DNA of 64,000 nucleotides from positions 2,202,501 to 2,266,500 of the forward strand of contig JAIGNY010001587.1 of NCBI GenBank assembly GCA_020152595.1, given 5' to 3'. The translations under genes and the position numbers were made by a program. A model generated the notes under the pieces. The model saw only the letters and a list, made by a program, of their open reading frames with translations. It did not search any database and was not told where the DNA came from. Positions 12,201 to 23,936 of the stretch are shown one piece after another. Every line of letters starts with the position of its first letter. Positions within the stretch are counted from its first letter, which is position 1. This DNA is from Chiridota heheva. Taxonomy: Eukaryota > Echinodermata > Holothuroidea > Apodida > Chiridotidae.

Positions 12201-12870
12201 ATGTCAGTGCTCTCAGGTGGGGAGGTGTCTGTGCTAGGCATGTCAGTGCTCTCAGGTGGGGAGGTGTCTGTGCCAGGCATGTCAGTGCTCTCAGGTGGGG
12301 AGGTGTCTGTGCTAGGCATGTCAGTGCTCTCAGGTGGGGAGGTGTCTGTGCTAGGCATGTCAGTGCTCTCAGGTGGGGAGGTGTCTGTGCTAGGCATGTC
12401 AGTGCTCTCAGGTGGGGAGGTGTCTGTGCTAGGCATGTCAGTGCTCTCAGGTGGGGAGGTGTCTGTGCTAGGCATGTCAGTGCTCTCAGGTGGGGAGGTG
12501 TCTGTGCTAGGCATGTCAGTGCTCTCAGGTGGGGAGGTGTCTGTGCTAGGCATGTCAGTGCTCTCAGGTAGGCATGTCAGTGCCTCAGGTGGGGAGGTGT
12601 CTGTGCTAGGCATGTCAGTGCTCTCAGGTGGGGAGGTGTCTGTGCTAGGCATGTCAGTGCTCTCAGGTGGGGAGGTGTCTGTACTAGGCATGTCAGTGTT
12701 CTCATAAGAGGAGGTGTCTGTACTAGGCATGTCAGTGTTCTCATAAGAGGAGGTGTCTGTGCTAGGCATGTCAGTGTTCTCATAAGAGGAGGTGTCTGTA
12801 CTAGGCATGTCAGTGTACTCATAAGGGGAGGTGTCTGTGCTAGGCATGGCAGTGCTCTCAGGTGGGGGCC
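9240..12870 (-). repeat. 39-bp minisatellite (about 93 copies) inside the pol tail
   Basis: The plus-strand unit is GGTGTCTGTGCTAGGCATGT followed by CAGTGCTCTCAGGTGGGGA, 39 bp. In the pol frame it reads as the 13-residue unit STDTSPPESTDMP. Variants change SPPEST to SPYENT, SSYEYT, SPYEST or SPCEST. Around 10680-11000 two unit types alternate, making a 78-bp higher-order repeat; 11620-12550 is nearly homogeneous, suggesting recent amplification. Frame-breaking indels occur near 9978, 10245, 10374, 10400, 11232-11290, 11598 and 12570, so the long open frame is interrupted. Because the unit is a multiple of three, open frames on both strands persist without selection. Confidence 0.97.
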
Positions 12871-12974
12871 CAAATTCTACTTCTTTCACATTGGTTTCCT
12901 ACATTTGCTTCTGTATCAGATGGGACGGTACTTGTTGACTCATTGGTATGGATAATATCCCTTCTTTTTCTACA

Positions 12975-13893
12975 GTAGACCCTCCCCCTCCCCCACCTCT
13001 AGCTCATCCTGCAGCCAGTAAGAGCATGGTAAGAATGTTGCTTTCCGCCACTCTTTGGAATAATTGGGTTTTATTCTCACTGTATCTCCTTGCATCTTCA
13101 GGCTGCAATTCTGGAAGAGGGTGTGCATTTTTGTCGTAGCACAATTTACCTTTCATTTGTCTTTTGTATAAAACAGGAATACCAATACTCTTTGGTTTAA
13201 AAAAAATATCAAAAACTGGGAGAATGGATTTGGTGCGGCGACTCATTAAGAGTTGCGAAGGAGAGCCTGTGATATCAATTGGTGCACAGTATTCCTGAGG
13301 TTTAAAAGGTATGGATGGGTCCCCTTGATCTTTCACAGCCTTTTTTAATATTCCCTTACAAGTTTGTATGGCACTTTCCACCATACCATTTGATTGAGGG
13401 TATTCTGGGCTACTAGTCTTAAGATAAACTTCCAGCGTTTAGCAAATTTGCAAAAATCAAAGCAAGAAAACTGGGGGCCATTGTCAGACATAGCAACATC
13501 TGGGATTCTATGCCGGGCAAAATGCTGTTTGCATTTGTCAATCATGCAAGTGGCAGTAGATGTTTGGAGGTTACATAAGCAAGAATTACATAATCTTTAC
13601 CCTGAAAAGAAAAAAAAGGTCTAGACCAAGGTTTTTCCAAGGCCCCTCAGGGACCTTATAAGGCATCAGTACTTCTTTACTTTGTTTTCTATGGTATGCG
13701 TTACAAACATCACATGATTCCACCTTGTCTTTGATTTGTGATGTCATACTTGGCCAGTAGACATAATCGCTGCCCAATCGCAAAGACTTTTCCGGCCCAT
13801 ATTGTGCTGAATGCATTTCATTTAGGATCTAAAAGCGTACTTCTTTTGGTACAACACTACGGCCATACTTGAAAATAATGCCATCTACTACAC
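12975..13893 (-). pseudogene. Gypsy integrase (zinc-binding and catalytic core), frameshifted
   Basis: The integrase would insert the element's cDNA into host DNA. Upstream, VVPKEVRF and HSAQYGPEKSLRLGSDYVYW are followed by CDVCNAYHRKQ, giving the His and Cys residues of the H2C2 zinc-binding domain (about 13690-13850). The core shows GLDLF (first Asp), MSDNGPQF (second Asp, near 13475) and MVESAIQTCKG (Glu, near 13380), the D,D,E triad of retroviral-type integrases. The frame changes between the first Asp block and the second and again just before MVESAIQ; an in-frame stop interrupts the zinc domain near 13825. A block reading PCSYWLQDEL in another frame near 13020 resembles the strand found after the core in Gypsy integrases. 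The copy is inactive. Confidence 0.88.
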
Positions 13894-14800
13894 TTATTAA
13901 TATATAAACATTTCAAGGTTTTTTACATTAATCCCAGTCTACTTATTAATATGCCACAATATCACCACCAAAAACAATAGGGCAAATCTATAGACCATGG
14001 GCTATCTGCATACCAAATATGACATGAATCCAATATACAGTTCTTGAGATACAATGTTTACAAGCAAAATTATATTATGCCCCGCCAACTACATATATGT
14101 TTTTACATCACAAATATGTACACACTAGCTAACATCATATCTATACCAAATATTAAATAAAACAAACATGCCGTTGTTAAAATAAGAACATTTCAAGATT
14201 TTACATTTAGCCCTGCCTACTCATTAATATGCACGGTATCACCATCAAAAACAATAGACCACATCTACAGATCGTGGGCTATCTGTGTATTAGATATGAC
14301 ATGAATCCAGTGTACCAATCTTGAGAAACCATGTTTACAAGCTTTTTTCAGCAAAATCATATTAAGCCCCACCCACTATGCATATTAAAGAAATTCAATG
14401 ATTTTACATCATGAACATGAACACATCAGTTAACATTATATTTATAATAAATATGAAATCAAACAGACATGCTAAAGTGGTTGTTAAAATATAAACATTT
14501 CAAGATTTTTTATAAAAAGCCCTGCCTACTCATTAATATGCATGGCATCACCATCAAAAATAAGAGGGCACATTTACAGACCATGGGCAATCTGTGTACC
14601 ACATATCACATAAATCTAGTTTATTGTCCTTGAGATATTGAGTTTATGATCTGGCTGTCACAAATATACACACATACATAACCGTCACAAATATACACAC
14701 ATACATAACATAAATACACACATACACCCACACCCACCCACACACACATACACACACCATCATGACTGCATAGGTTCCTGATGCTATCCCATTGGAATCA
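13894..14800. repeat. Diverged ~290-bp tandem repeat block ending in CA/CATA microsatellite, copy 2
   Basis: Units carrying a CCxxxCTACTxATTAATATGC motif recur at about 13925, 14213 and 14517 (period 288-304). Each is followed by a GGGCTATCTGxxTA block and a CTTGAGATA-like block. The block ends in CATA/CACA microsatellite at 14665-14758 and then CCATCATGACTGCATAGG, as at 5500. It abuts the truncated end of the Gypsy element. Confidence 0.8.
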
Positions 14801-16476
14801 AAAATTGACCAGCAGTATGAAATGAACAGAGTAAAACAGCATTTTTGGGGAATTGCATTATAAAAATAATGAACCAAAGACATCTGCACTATAAAAATGA
14901 TGCAAAAAAGGCACCTGTTTGGACGGCACATACATATATACCTCACATATGGATATGTCCCCCTTCTCCCAAAAAAAAAAAAAAAAACATATACATTTGT
15001 TACAATATTTTATTCAAAATATAATGCAAATGAAACATTAGATACTAAATTAGTTTGTGCACTATTTTTTTTTTTTCTTCTTTAAGATTCGCAGGCTCCT
15101 ATAACCAGAGGGGTTAATCCAAGCAAATGAACCCCCTTTTAGTAGGAAAGTGCCCTTTTGAAATATAAAAATATAATAAACACCCAGAATTTCAAGGTTT
15201 CTTGCCATTTTATACCAAAAAACCAAATCCCCCCTTTAAATTCATTTTGTTGAGAGTGTCCTTTTAAAATCTAAAAAAATAATAAGCACTCGGAATTTCA
15301 AATTGTTTGCCCAAAAATGACTCCCTCCCCCCCCTCAAATTGTTTGCCCAAAAATGACTCCCTCTCCCCCTTCCATCCCTTCTTCCTTCCTCAATTTCCT
15401 GGCTACGGACCTGACTTGTCCTTCAAACAAGATAGAGATATCTTAACTAATTCCTGAGCTCATATAAGACTACATCTACATCCTCATGTATTCTGTCTGT
15501 AATCGGTCCATGTTACCATTTTGTACGCACAAAAGTCTTAACTCATCCTAACATGACGTAATGTTATGACGCAAGTTGAATACTCGTTCAGTATGTAATT
15601 GGAATGTTAATGATACAGAGCTGACAAATGAAACATGCAATTATTACACATCAGAAGTCTTGACACATTCTGTTTAATGAGGTATGCAGGGATGGTATAT
15701 TATAAACCTAATTGTAATTTGCAGTCCCATCAGAACATTATCAAGACAACCAGTATACGAGAATGTTCATTTTAAAGAATAATCAGATTTTTTAATGAGG
15801 TAGAGGCCGACACGAAGATCTATACACAGACAGTGCCAACATTACCTTAAAAATCTGTTATTTTTGTTTGTTTTAAACCCCATCCAAATTAGTTCAAAAT
15901 TGACCATAATCAGGTTTGGGTACTCCCATAGGCAGGCCCTACCCCTCCCACCACTTTTGACTAATTCCCCCCTCCCCCACTTCACTTTCAGTAGGCAAAT
16001 CCTGCCCATGGGAACTCCTAATAGAGATTAGTTATAGCCAGAATCGACTATGAGCGACGTGTGTACTGCAGTAGTGTTAGTTCTATATCATAGCAACAAA
16101 CTTTTACCTATAACTACGCTGTCCTCTCCCTCCCCATCCCTCTCCCCAAATGTGGGGCCTGTTGGCTACTACGTGATTATCCGGCAGTAAACATAAATGA
16201 CAGCTTTGTATCTTCAGGTGTAAATATGTATATTTTCATGCAAATTTGATGACATGAACTTGCGAGTGAATTTTAATTATAGGCAAACCCCTAACAAAAA
16301 GAATTTCAGAAATATAAGGATTATTACACACATTTGTACTATCAATATATATCACCAATTTTGGCAATAAAATTGATCAGTTATGTAACTCAAAACTAAA
16401 TATTTTCAAATCTTAATCTCTTTCACTTAAAATTTTATGTGGTCTTTTTAATGGCAAAAGAGAAATTTATGTTGTT
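14801..16476. other. AT-rich sequence with A- and T-runs and a dispersed repeat end
   Basis: There is an A-run at about 14971-14987 and a T-run near 15066. At 15110-15180 lies the reverse complement of the 8640-8680 repeat edge (GGAAAGTGCCCTTTTGAAA). At 15298-15370 a 37-bp block containing TTTGCCCAAAAATGACTCCC is directly duplicated. No gene is recognised. Confidence 0.5.
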
Positions 16477-17035
16477 GTTTTAAAGGAATATTCCCATGGA
16501 TTTTCATGTTTTCATATATGATAGAGAAAAAGTGATGAAAAAACTATGTTAATATCTTATTCCATTTAGAAGATACAAAATTTTAAAGTATTTTTGAATT
16601 GGACAAAAGTGACTGATTGACAACATCTGTGATATGTCTTTAAAGACGATTTCAACAAAACTTTTTTTGTATTTCTTTAAAAATTATTTGGATTTTTCTC
16701 ATTGTAAATGTGATGTACACAGGAAAAAAACCAAAATGTTTTTTTTTTTAATTATATATTTCACCCTATCTCTATAATGGACCAAAAATGCTGTCCAATA
16801 ATGTAAAAAAAGTGTGATTAAATTCATAATACATAACTGTGCTGGAATTGCCTTGATGACATCACCAAGCTAAAGGACACTGTGCGAGGTGAATTTAGGA
16901 ACATTTTTCTACTCTTTAATTGTTACAACTTCTAAACGGAATAAGATATTAACATAGTTTTTCCACCAATTTGTTTCTAGAAATGTTCTCTATCAATATG
17001 AACAAATGAAAATCCATGGGAATATTCTTTTAAAG
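16477..17035. mobile_element. MITE family 2
   Basis: The left end TTTAAAGGAATATTCCCATG and the right end CATGGGAATATTCTTTTAAA are inverted copies. Complementarity continues for about 110 bp, including ACTATGTTAATATCTTATTC on the left against GAATAAGATATTAACATAGT on the right. Total length is about 555 bp with no coding capacity. A related right terminus (CATGGCAATGTTCCTTTAAA) occurs at 18202-18222. Confidence 0.85.
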
Positions 17036-17704
17036 CAATGCACCAACCATTAGTGTGGACACGCTTCAAATTGTAGAAAACATTCCTCAATTGTTTTATA
17101 CAAAGTTTGCATTTAATATTTACATTTATCATAAGATCCTAATTATCATGAGAAAAAACTAGACAGAAAATACCCATGGGTTAAAGAAACATTTTCCATT
17201 TCAGCTACCAGAATTAAGGCATTAAATGGCTATTCATTAAGCAAAATGTCTCCTTAATTAGTCTGGAGCTTAATTTCCATGCTATTAAATACTTTTATGA
17301 GCACAATCTGTTTTATCAGTGGGGTTTTAACATATAATAATCTGTACTATTGCTCTTAAAGGAATAGTTCAGTGGTCAAACCAGCTTGTCTTACATGCAA
17401 CAGCAACAAAATGGTTAAGAAAGGACTGAAAATGGAAGGTTGGCACCCACATCCTCACATTCTTAACAAATTTTTGTATATGTATTTTTAAGAAAATTGA
17501 CTATTATTTGTACTATTTGAATTGCTTTTCTTAAACATTCTTCAGGTTAATTTGTATTACCCTTACTAGATTCTCAGGCTGTGTTGCTATCCTGACATAT
17601 CCAAGGAGTTTTTAAGCCACAAAACTGCAGTAAGAAATACAACAGAATAATTGAAGATTGAGGAATCCGAGGATGTGATGCCACAACATAGTCCGGTTCC
17701 ATGG

Positions 17705-18222
17705 TTTTTTGTAACATTTTATTTGAAAGAGCATACTTCTAGAGCCAAGTTGGTACACAAATCAGGTTGATATTATATTCCGTACAGGAGATATGGATTT
17801 TTAAACATTTACTATTTTAAAGTTTTTGTACAGTATGATGAATTCGTGTTTGATGATGTCATAGAGACAATTCCGTTGCAAATGTTTGGGTATTTCTTTG
17901 AACGTTAATTGGTTGTTTCTGTATGGATAGAAACAATTTTCCGAAAGTTATTGAAGTAGGGTATATTTGGCAATGTATATAAATACCTAACTTTTATCAT
18001 TTTACTACTAAAAAAGGATGATAGATTTCAATAATATACATCAACTTTGTGGGAGAATGTGTTGCTGTGATGTCATACTGAGCTTTTTCCTATTCGTTAT
18101 TTAGCATTTTTTGTGAACCTTAAAATTTAAATTTAAACATGATTTTTGTACTAAATTTTTTCTAAAAACTTTCTTTTTCTTATGGAAGGTTGCGAAAAAA
18201 CATGGCAATGTTCCTTTAAACT
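17705..18222. mobile_element. Insertion within MITE 1 copy B, family-2-like right end
   Basis: Sequence absent from MITE-1 copies A and D. Its right end CATGGCAATGTTCCTTTAAA resembles the terminus of MITE family 2. I could not identify a matching left terminus, so the boundaries are approximate. Confidence 0.45.
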
Positions 18223-19011
18223 TTTAAAATTAGATATCTCCTTTATGGAATATTAAAGTAGTTTCCTCACCATTTGGTTTCCTTTGAATTCCTCTTATAT
18301 AGAGGGATATCAAACGAGACTAATTTAGCTGGAAGCCATTTTGCAGGGTAAAGCGTTTGCATGTTTCATGCGTCTGATCTTCACACAACTCAGTCACATC
18401 ACATGTAAAACAAACAGACTCCGTCCTACAAAAATACGCACTGGTGATAAAAACACTTGCTGGGCATGGAAAACACGTGCTGGGCATATAAAGCACACGC
18501 TGGTTAGAATAAACTGGCCAGACAAACTAACTTTTCAAAATAAAATATTATTTTAGAGACAAAATTACACTCCAAGTAATCTTAATCAGTGGATTTTAAA
18601 CACCTCTATTAGTACAACCAATGTTATAGAAAGATTCCGGACTAATTATCTTACAAAAATAACCTTAAAGTGGTTCTGCATTTTACAAAAATAATCTTAA
18701 AGTGGTCCTTCCATGGGGGTCGGAACTTACATTAATATGTTAATTGGGTTAATTGCTTTGCACAAATGTATCTTTCTGCACAAAGCCCAAATAATTGCGA
18801 GAAAATCGCAAAAGAAAAATGCATCACTTTGACAAAAAAACCAGAATAAGGCTCCTTACGCAATGACGTCATTTGGGGAATGCCTGTAAGTAAACAATGC
18901 ATCGATGCCATGAATAACGTGTGTCCGCCATTGAGATTTCACAACTAGTATCTATAGCATCTCTGTTTGTTCTTCCAAACTATTACATTTTCCAAGCAAA
19001 TATTAAACAAA

Positions 19012-19059
19012 ATGCCACAGCGTTGTGTAGTAGGAGGATGCAGTAATATGAATTCTTAA
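19012..19059 (+). pseudogene. Start of a THAP zinc-finger protein (transposase remnant)
   Basis: An ATG at 19012 opens MPQRCVVGGCSNMNS and then meets a TAA at 19057. Met-Pro-x-x-Cys-x4-Cys-Ser-Asn is the typical start of a THAP domain, the DNA-binding domain of P-element and some Kolobok transposases. The remaining Cys and His ligands are not visible in frame; what follows may be an intron or decayed sequence. It lies about 310 bp inside the left end of the TTAA-flanked element, where a transposase would begin. Confidence 0.55.
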
Positions 19060-19301
19060 ACTAAAAGTCGTTTATCAATGGCAAAGGGCAACAAAACGAG
19101 ACAATTCTGGATGTGTTTTATGTTTTTGACATGAACCAAGTTTTCGGGGCAATACCGGGTACAGTATCATATTCAGCTCACACCAGATTGTTACCCGTTC
19201 TGTACGATTTAAACAGTAGCTTGACTGCATCGTCTCTGACATAATATTTTTACTGTTTCACGAGTAATACAAATTCAAATGAGAGGGGGAAAAAAATAGT
19301 A

Positions 19302-19370
19302 ACTCAGTGAGATTCAAACTCATAACCTCTCACTCAAAAGACGAAGCGGTAACCGACTGGGCTACCTAAG
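19302..19370 (-). mobile_element. tRNA-like sequence (tRNA pseudogene or SINE head)
   Basis: On the minus strand an A-box-like TAGCCCAGTCGG (19364-19353) and a B-box-like GTTTGAATCTC lie at tRNA spacing with a Lys-like TTT anticodon position. Stem pairing is poor (several wobble pairs), so a working tRNA is unlikely. It lies inside the TTAA-flanked transposon. Confidence 0.5.
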
Positions 19371-20488
19371 TTGAAAATTTGTATAATTTATTTTATATAG
19401 TGTGGAATACAATCAAAAGAAAAAAAAATCGATGAAATAGAACTGAATTGTAATTATTGTATCCATATGCCAAGCCGTTAAAAAGAAAAATAACAACATT
19501 TTCTCAATTTCTTCAAAAACTTTTAATTTAAGTGCAAAAACGCAGATGGATTGAGTAAATGAACTATTCAATTCACGTAGACCTGTTGACTAAACGTCAA
19601 GCAACAAAGACTTGAACATTGATAAATAAATCTGTATATTTCCATTAGACATCAACAAGAAGAAAAAAATGTTGTTGCAAACACTTCAATTGGATTATGT
19701 TTAATAAAATATTACTTGCAAAACAGTAACAATTTCATGCTGACTAAGCAAGCTTTGTACTGCAGTGTAAGGGCCCATGTAAGGGTTGTAAGCAGAGATC
19801 GCGTTAACGACAAATTTGTCGTATATTACGCTAATCATGAACCTCTTACCTCTCTCATGAAATTGAAAGTTTTATTTCACACAGAAATGATTTTGATTTA
19901 CTCATAAATAAAAGAAAAATGACACAACTAAGAGACTAACGGTTGAATGACTCAACATGCCCATACCAGTACTTTAGCTAGTACACAGGCCCTATACATG
20001 ATGTACATACACTGCACTTACGTGAAAATTTTGATGTTTTTTTTAATGCAGGCTGTCAATTGTCAACGATATTATTAGCTAGGATTCTACTTTCCTCCTG
20101 TATTGTGTTGATCGTGTATCTGGAAGTGATCACAATCTGCAAGTCAAGTTACTATATTGTACAAAAGTGGGTGTGTTCGAGATCTGAATAGTAGTATATT
20201 ATTGTTGACAATTGGTCAAAGTTCACCTCATGAAAAATTGGATATGATAAACAGCAGTATTTTTCGTATTTTATTTTGGATTGTTAACACAACTTTTATG
20301 ATTCAACAATCAACATTATACAAGGATTGGATTGAACTTTTTCTTAATATTTTTTATGATAATAATAGTCCGATTTTTATTGTTTTTGGTATTTTGAGTG
20401 CAATTTTCATTCACTTTAGCGAGGCAGGCCGGGCAGGCCTGATACAAGTGTGGGTGTGTTAACAATACTTGCAAGCTTTGCTAGCGCG

Positions 20489-20543
20489 CAGTGCCATGTA
20501 CATTATGCAGTGCCATGTACATCATGCAGTGCCCTGTACATAC
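20489..20543. repeat. Short 19-bp tandem repeat
   Basis: Three copies of GCAGTGCCATGTACATxAT in a row, inside the TTAA-flanked transposon. Confidence 0.75.
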
Positions 20544-21213
20544 GATAGCAAATTTACAAAATACGCCGAAAATCAAGGGCTTGTCATAACCAAATACGCC
20601 AGACAAAAAACTATAACGCAACATCTGGTTGTAAGCCTGATCCTTCTTTATTGTCTGCAAGAGGTTCAAATTATAAAGAAACGACATCCTTTTATGAGAA
20701 TGTTCTTCATTTATTTCCAAATCATTTTTATTATAGCTTGAACTTAAAGATGACAAAATAAGATCTAAACAGCTCGAAAAACTTTCGCAATCAAACGCTA
20801 TTTGTACGTGGTTAGTATGTGCGTGATGCATTGTTTACGATCAGCAGTCCCTGAAATGACGTAGCAAACTGTTATGAGACCACAAATCCCTTTCAACATT
20901 TTTCGGAGCAAGCAATAAACGATCAATTTCTAAGTCCTTTTTTATCATGAAAATAGACTTATTTCCAGGATTTCTTGACGGATTATTGAATTTAGGGATA
21001 TGAAAAATTTATAACAGGTTAAATCTTTTTTTTATAAAGGCATGGCAGGACCACTTTAACAACATGCGAATGTATGTAAGTCTAATTAAGTGCACAGCAG
21101 ACGATAGTCTTCTTTACCATACAAAATGGCGATGTAAACAAAGTCATGGGACCTGATGACATCAGCTGAAACATCCTTATATGAGATGAACTTAAGCACT
21201 GAACTAATCCTTT

Positions 21214-23936
21214 GAAATTAGCACCGTGAATGGCTTTCAATTGGGTAGTTCCAGCTCTATAATATTCCTTGTTTTATAATCCCTAAATATATAAATATAC
21301 ATTTTATTCCAGAAGTTTACTGATTGGCCAATCGGAATAGGTAGATGTTGGACCATTGTATTGTGACCCATCGAAACAAACAAATTGAATTCTCTACATA
21401 TAGAGCCGATACTTGGCCTTTAAAATTCAGGTTAGACATATGGGAATGTTTTACCTTAAAACGTGCATAAGGGAAAAAAACCGGTGAACTAGCTGTGATG
21501 TTTTACGGAAAACTAAAAATAAACTTGGTAAGATTTCGATTGTGCCATTATTATACCGGTTGGTTTTAAAATCAAAGTAATAGTTAAATACTGATAGTTT
21601 GCACGCAGTGAAGGCCAAGTTAGTTAAGATTTTCTTCGAGGGCGAAAAAATTACGGATTTGTCAACACACATGAAAGGCCGTTCATGTGTGTATATTTAT
21701 GATACAAAAGTAATGTGGTGGTCTCACAGATTTAAGAGTGTTTACGCGTGGCGTGATCATAGCCAGGATTGTCACTCTTGATAATACCAGTGACCGTCAG
21801 AGGCTGAGATGGCATATGTGAAAGGGGTGGTACAGCATGAGGGAGAGAGTGGGACGACATGTAGGAGAGGGTGGGACGGCTTGCCATGTTTGACGGCATA
21901 GCATGCCGCATGTGGGATGTAGGCCATGTGGAATGAAACTTTAGACAATATTTTATTTCACAACTAGGCAGTTCCAATGAAATATCTTTGAAGCAAAACA
22001 AATTAAATGAAATTCAATGCACACACAACTTCATTTCAAAAGTTTGTTGGACAAGGCATTACTGATGAGAAACTTTTTTAAACTCATTTTTCTTAAAAAA
22101 ATGTATGACAAACTGTACTTGTGCTGAATAGAAAACAATTTTTAAGAATGCAGTGATAAGAAAAGATATAAAGAAGTTTATTCCAGATATATAATAAACA
22201 GATATTAATTCATACAAAAATTGTATTTAATAGCATAGTTCTTATTTTTTGGTATCATAATCATGCAACCTAACAATATCGTTTGCCTCGCTCTTGCACT
22301 TCTTCATTCATGATTGTGGTTGATAATATTTCAGCCAAATAATGTTTAATTTCTGATGAATACAGACATGTAATAAGAAATATATCACAGTGTAACAAAA
22401 TACACAAGAAAACTGTTTTAAATGGACAAAAATCAGCCCAAATCTGACATTGGAAAACCTTATTCGCCTCTTCACAGTATGTTTACAATACACAAACATC
22501 AGGAACCCTCTGCACACATTAGTACAGTCCACACGGCATGGGCAAGCTAAGATTACGTCAGAATTGAAATAAAGAGATAAATAAGTGGACGCGAAAATTT
22601 TTCTCGCATCGATTTCTGTTTGTGGAAAGTTCTGGCCTTCTTTTGCACCAATCACGTTGGATTTTATATATATGGTAAATAATATATGTTAATTGTCAGG
22701 CTGTGTGAAATGGACTCCCAAATACTTTCATTCATAAGTTACAAAGGTCAAAGCGGTGATAACTTTGTGATTTTACTTGCTCTCCCATTGAAAAACACTT
22801 TTTATATCTTACAAAGTACGGTACTTTATTTTAGAATAATTAAATGAAAATGGTCTCAAACGATAGATAATGAATTCAAATACTCTATACCATTTGAAAT
22901 GGAACAAAATATTCAGATACTCTTTAGTCATAACATTTGAAGTGCAAACTATGTGTAATTTTTCAGAGCGTTTTGCACAGTTAAGGAGATTATCGCAAGC
23001 ATATGAGCCAAACATTCCCATATGGACTGAAAGATGCATGCTATGATCTTTACAAAACATAATTTGCACATATTAGAATCTATTGTTACAGACATCTATA
23101 GTCGTACAGTGTTCCCCCAAATTGCTTAATTGCTTTATGTCTGCCTCTGTTCCTCCTCCGCAAACTCTCAAGAACACAAAAATATAAAGATTTAAGGAAT
23201 CATGAAGCTTGAGTTCGGAATCCAGACAGTCTTCTGAGACAGCTGATAAAAATCAAAAGATTTTTCCTAACAAAATGTTCATTTCGGGAGCCAATTCAAG
23301 AAATTGCTAGGCCTCACATTCCTTCAATTCTTCCCTCCTCAACGCCTGTGTTTTTTGTCAGATTGATTACATGAGTCAGGCATTACAGGGAATTCACTTG
23401 CAACTACCAATGTTAACATCTCCAAACATGCTTCACCACACCCACAGCATTTCAAAGTAATTAAAGTAGTTTTAAGCTACAAGTTTCTAATCTTATGCAG
23501 TTTTACGACAACTAACTCACAAAAAATGACAAAGACACAATTTCTTCCAGTCTGTTATATATATATTTTTTCCTTTCTGGAAATGCTGGAAGAAAAAAAA
23601 CACCCAATAATTTGGCACCTCACAAAATATAGCAATAACATCTCAAAAGATATTGTGAATGATGCATATGACTTACAGCAACAATCCATTATTTGACTTT
23701 ATATAAAATATTCATTCAAAAACATTAAATAATTCTACTCATCCCAGATGACGATATGAAGTCATCTATCAACAGTTGGAGAGCTCGATGCTCTATCATT
23801 AAAAATGAAACAAGTAATATACCAGTGCACAAATGCATTCATTAAAAATGAGAATTGTTCGTGATACGGTTTTGTGTCCATCAATTATTCTGTTGTGGTC
23901 CTTTAGGCTTCCTAAGCAATCAAGTAAAGCAGAAAA
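21214..23936. other. AT-rich sequence, nothing recognised
   Basis: About 2.7 kb without a gene I can support. The longest frame is 22308-22655 on the minus strand (115 codons, Cys-rich in places), which matches no family I recognise. 21780-21910 is locally G-rich with loosely repeated GGGACGRC motifs. Confidence 0.5.

Larger units (their letters stand above)
8941..13893 (-). mobile_element. Ty3/Gypsy-type LTR retrotransposon, 5'-truncated
   Basis: In minus-strand order I see the zinc-binding and core domains of an integrase (13893 to about 13040), a pol tail hugely expanded by a 39-bp repeat (12870-9240), the pol C-terminus with stop codon (9243-9176), a polypurine tract AAAAAGGGAGA just above 9153, and an LTR-like segment starting TGTTATGATA and ending CTGTTACA. 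gag, protease, reverse transcriptase, RNase H and the 5' LTR are missing. The 5' break at about 13893 coincides with the start of the 290-bp satellite-like block. Target duplications cannot be checked because the 5' end is gone. Several frameshifts show that the copy is dead. The Gypsy assignment rests on the order integrase, tail, polypurine tract, LTR and on the integrase motifs. Confidence 0.88.
18701..21055. mobile_element. TTAA-flanked DNA transposon (Kolobok-like?), non-autonomous
   Basis: TTAA at 18697-18700 is followed by AGTGGTCCTTCCATG. At the other end CATGGCAGGACCACT is followed by TTAA at 21056-21059. This gives a 15-bp terminal inverted repeat with one mismatch and a TTAA target duplication. 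Subterminal blocks are also inverted: GTAAACAATGCATC near 18893 and GATGCATTGTTTAC near 20825, each next to a TGACGT motif. A second, tandem copy of the left tip (CTTAAAGTGGTTCTGC) lies at 18663. TTAA targets are used by Kolobok and piggyBac elements; the THAP start inside and termini not beginning CCC favour Kolobok. No complete transposase remains. Confidence 0.75.
17358..21213. mobile_element. MITE family 1, copy B, split by nested insertions
   Basis: The left arm (AAAGGAATAGTTCAGTGGTC) and central part run from 17358 to about 17705. They match copy A, including CATCCTCACATTCTTAACAA and GACATATCCAA. The right arm resumes at about 18222-18305 (GATATCTCCTTTATGG), and its last ~40 bp (GCACTGAACTAATCCTTTG) appear only at 21172-21213. 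The element has therefore been opened twice: by about 0.5 kb at 17705-18222 and by about 2.9 kb at 18306-21171. Confidence 0.7.

Noticed and set aside
9240..12870. Very long open frames on the plus strand (for example RHVSALRWGGVCA-type repeats)
   Set aside because: They are by-products of a stop-free 39-bp unit. Only the minus frame joins recognisable pol sequence.
19302..19370. Functional tRNA-Lys gene
   Set aside because: Poor stem pairing and altered B box; better read as a tRNA-derived relic.
22308..22655. 115-codon minus-strand frame as a host gene
   Set aside because: No family resemblance, AT-rich codon pattern like the flanks, no splice or promoter support.
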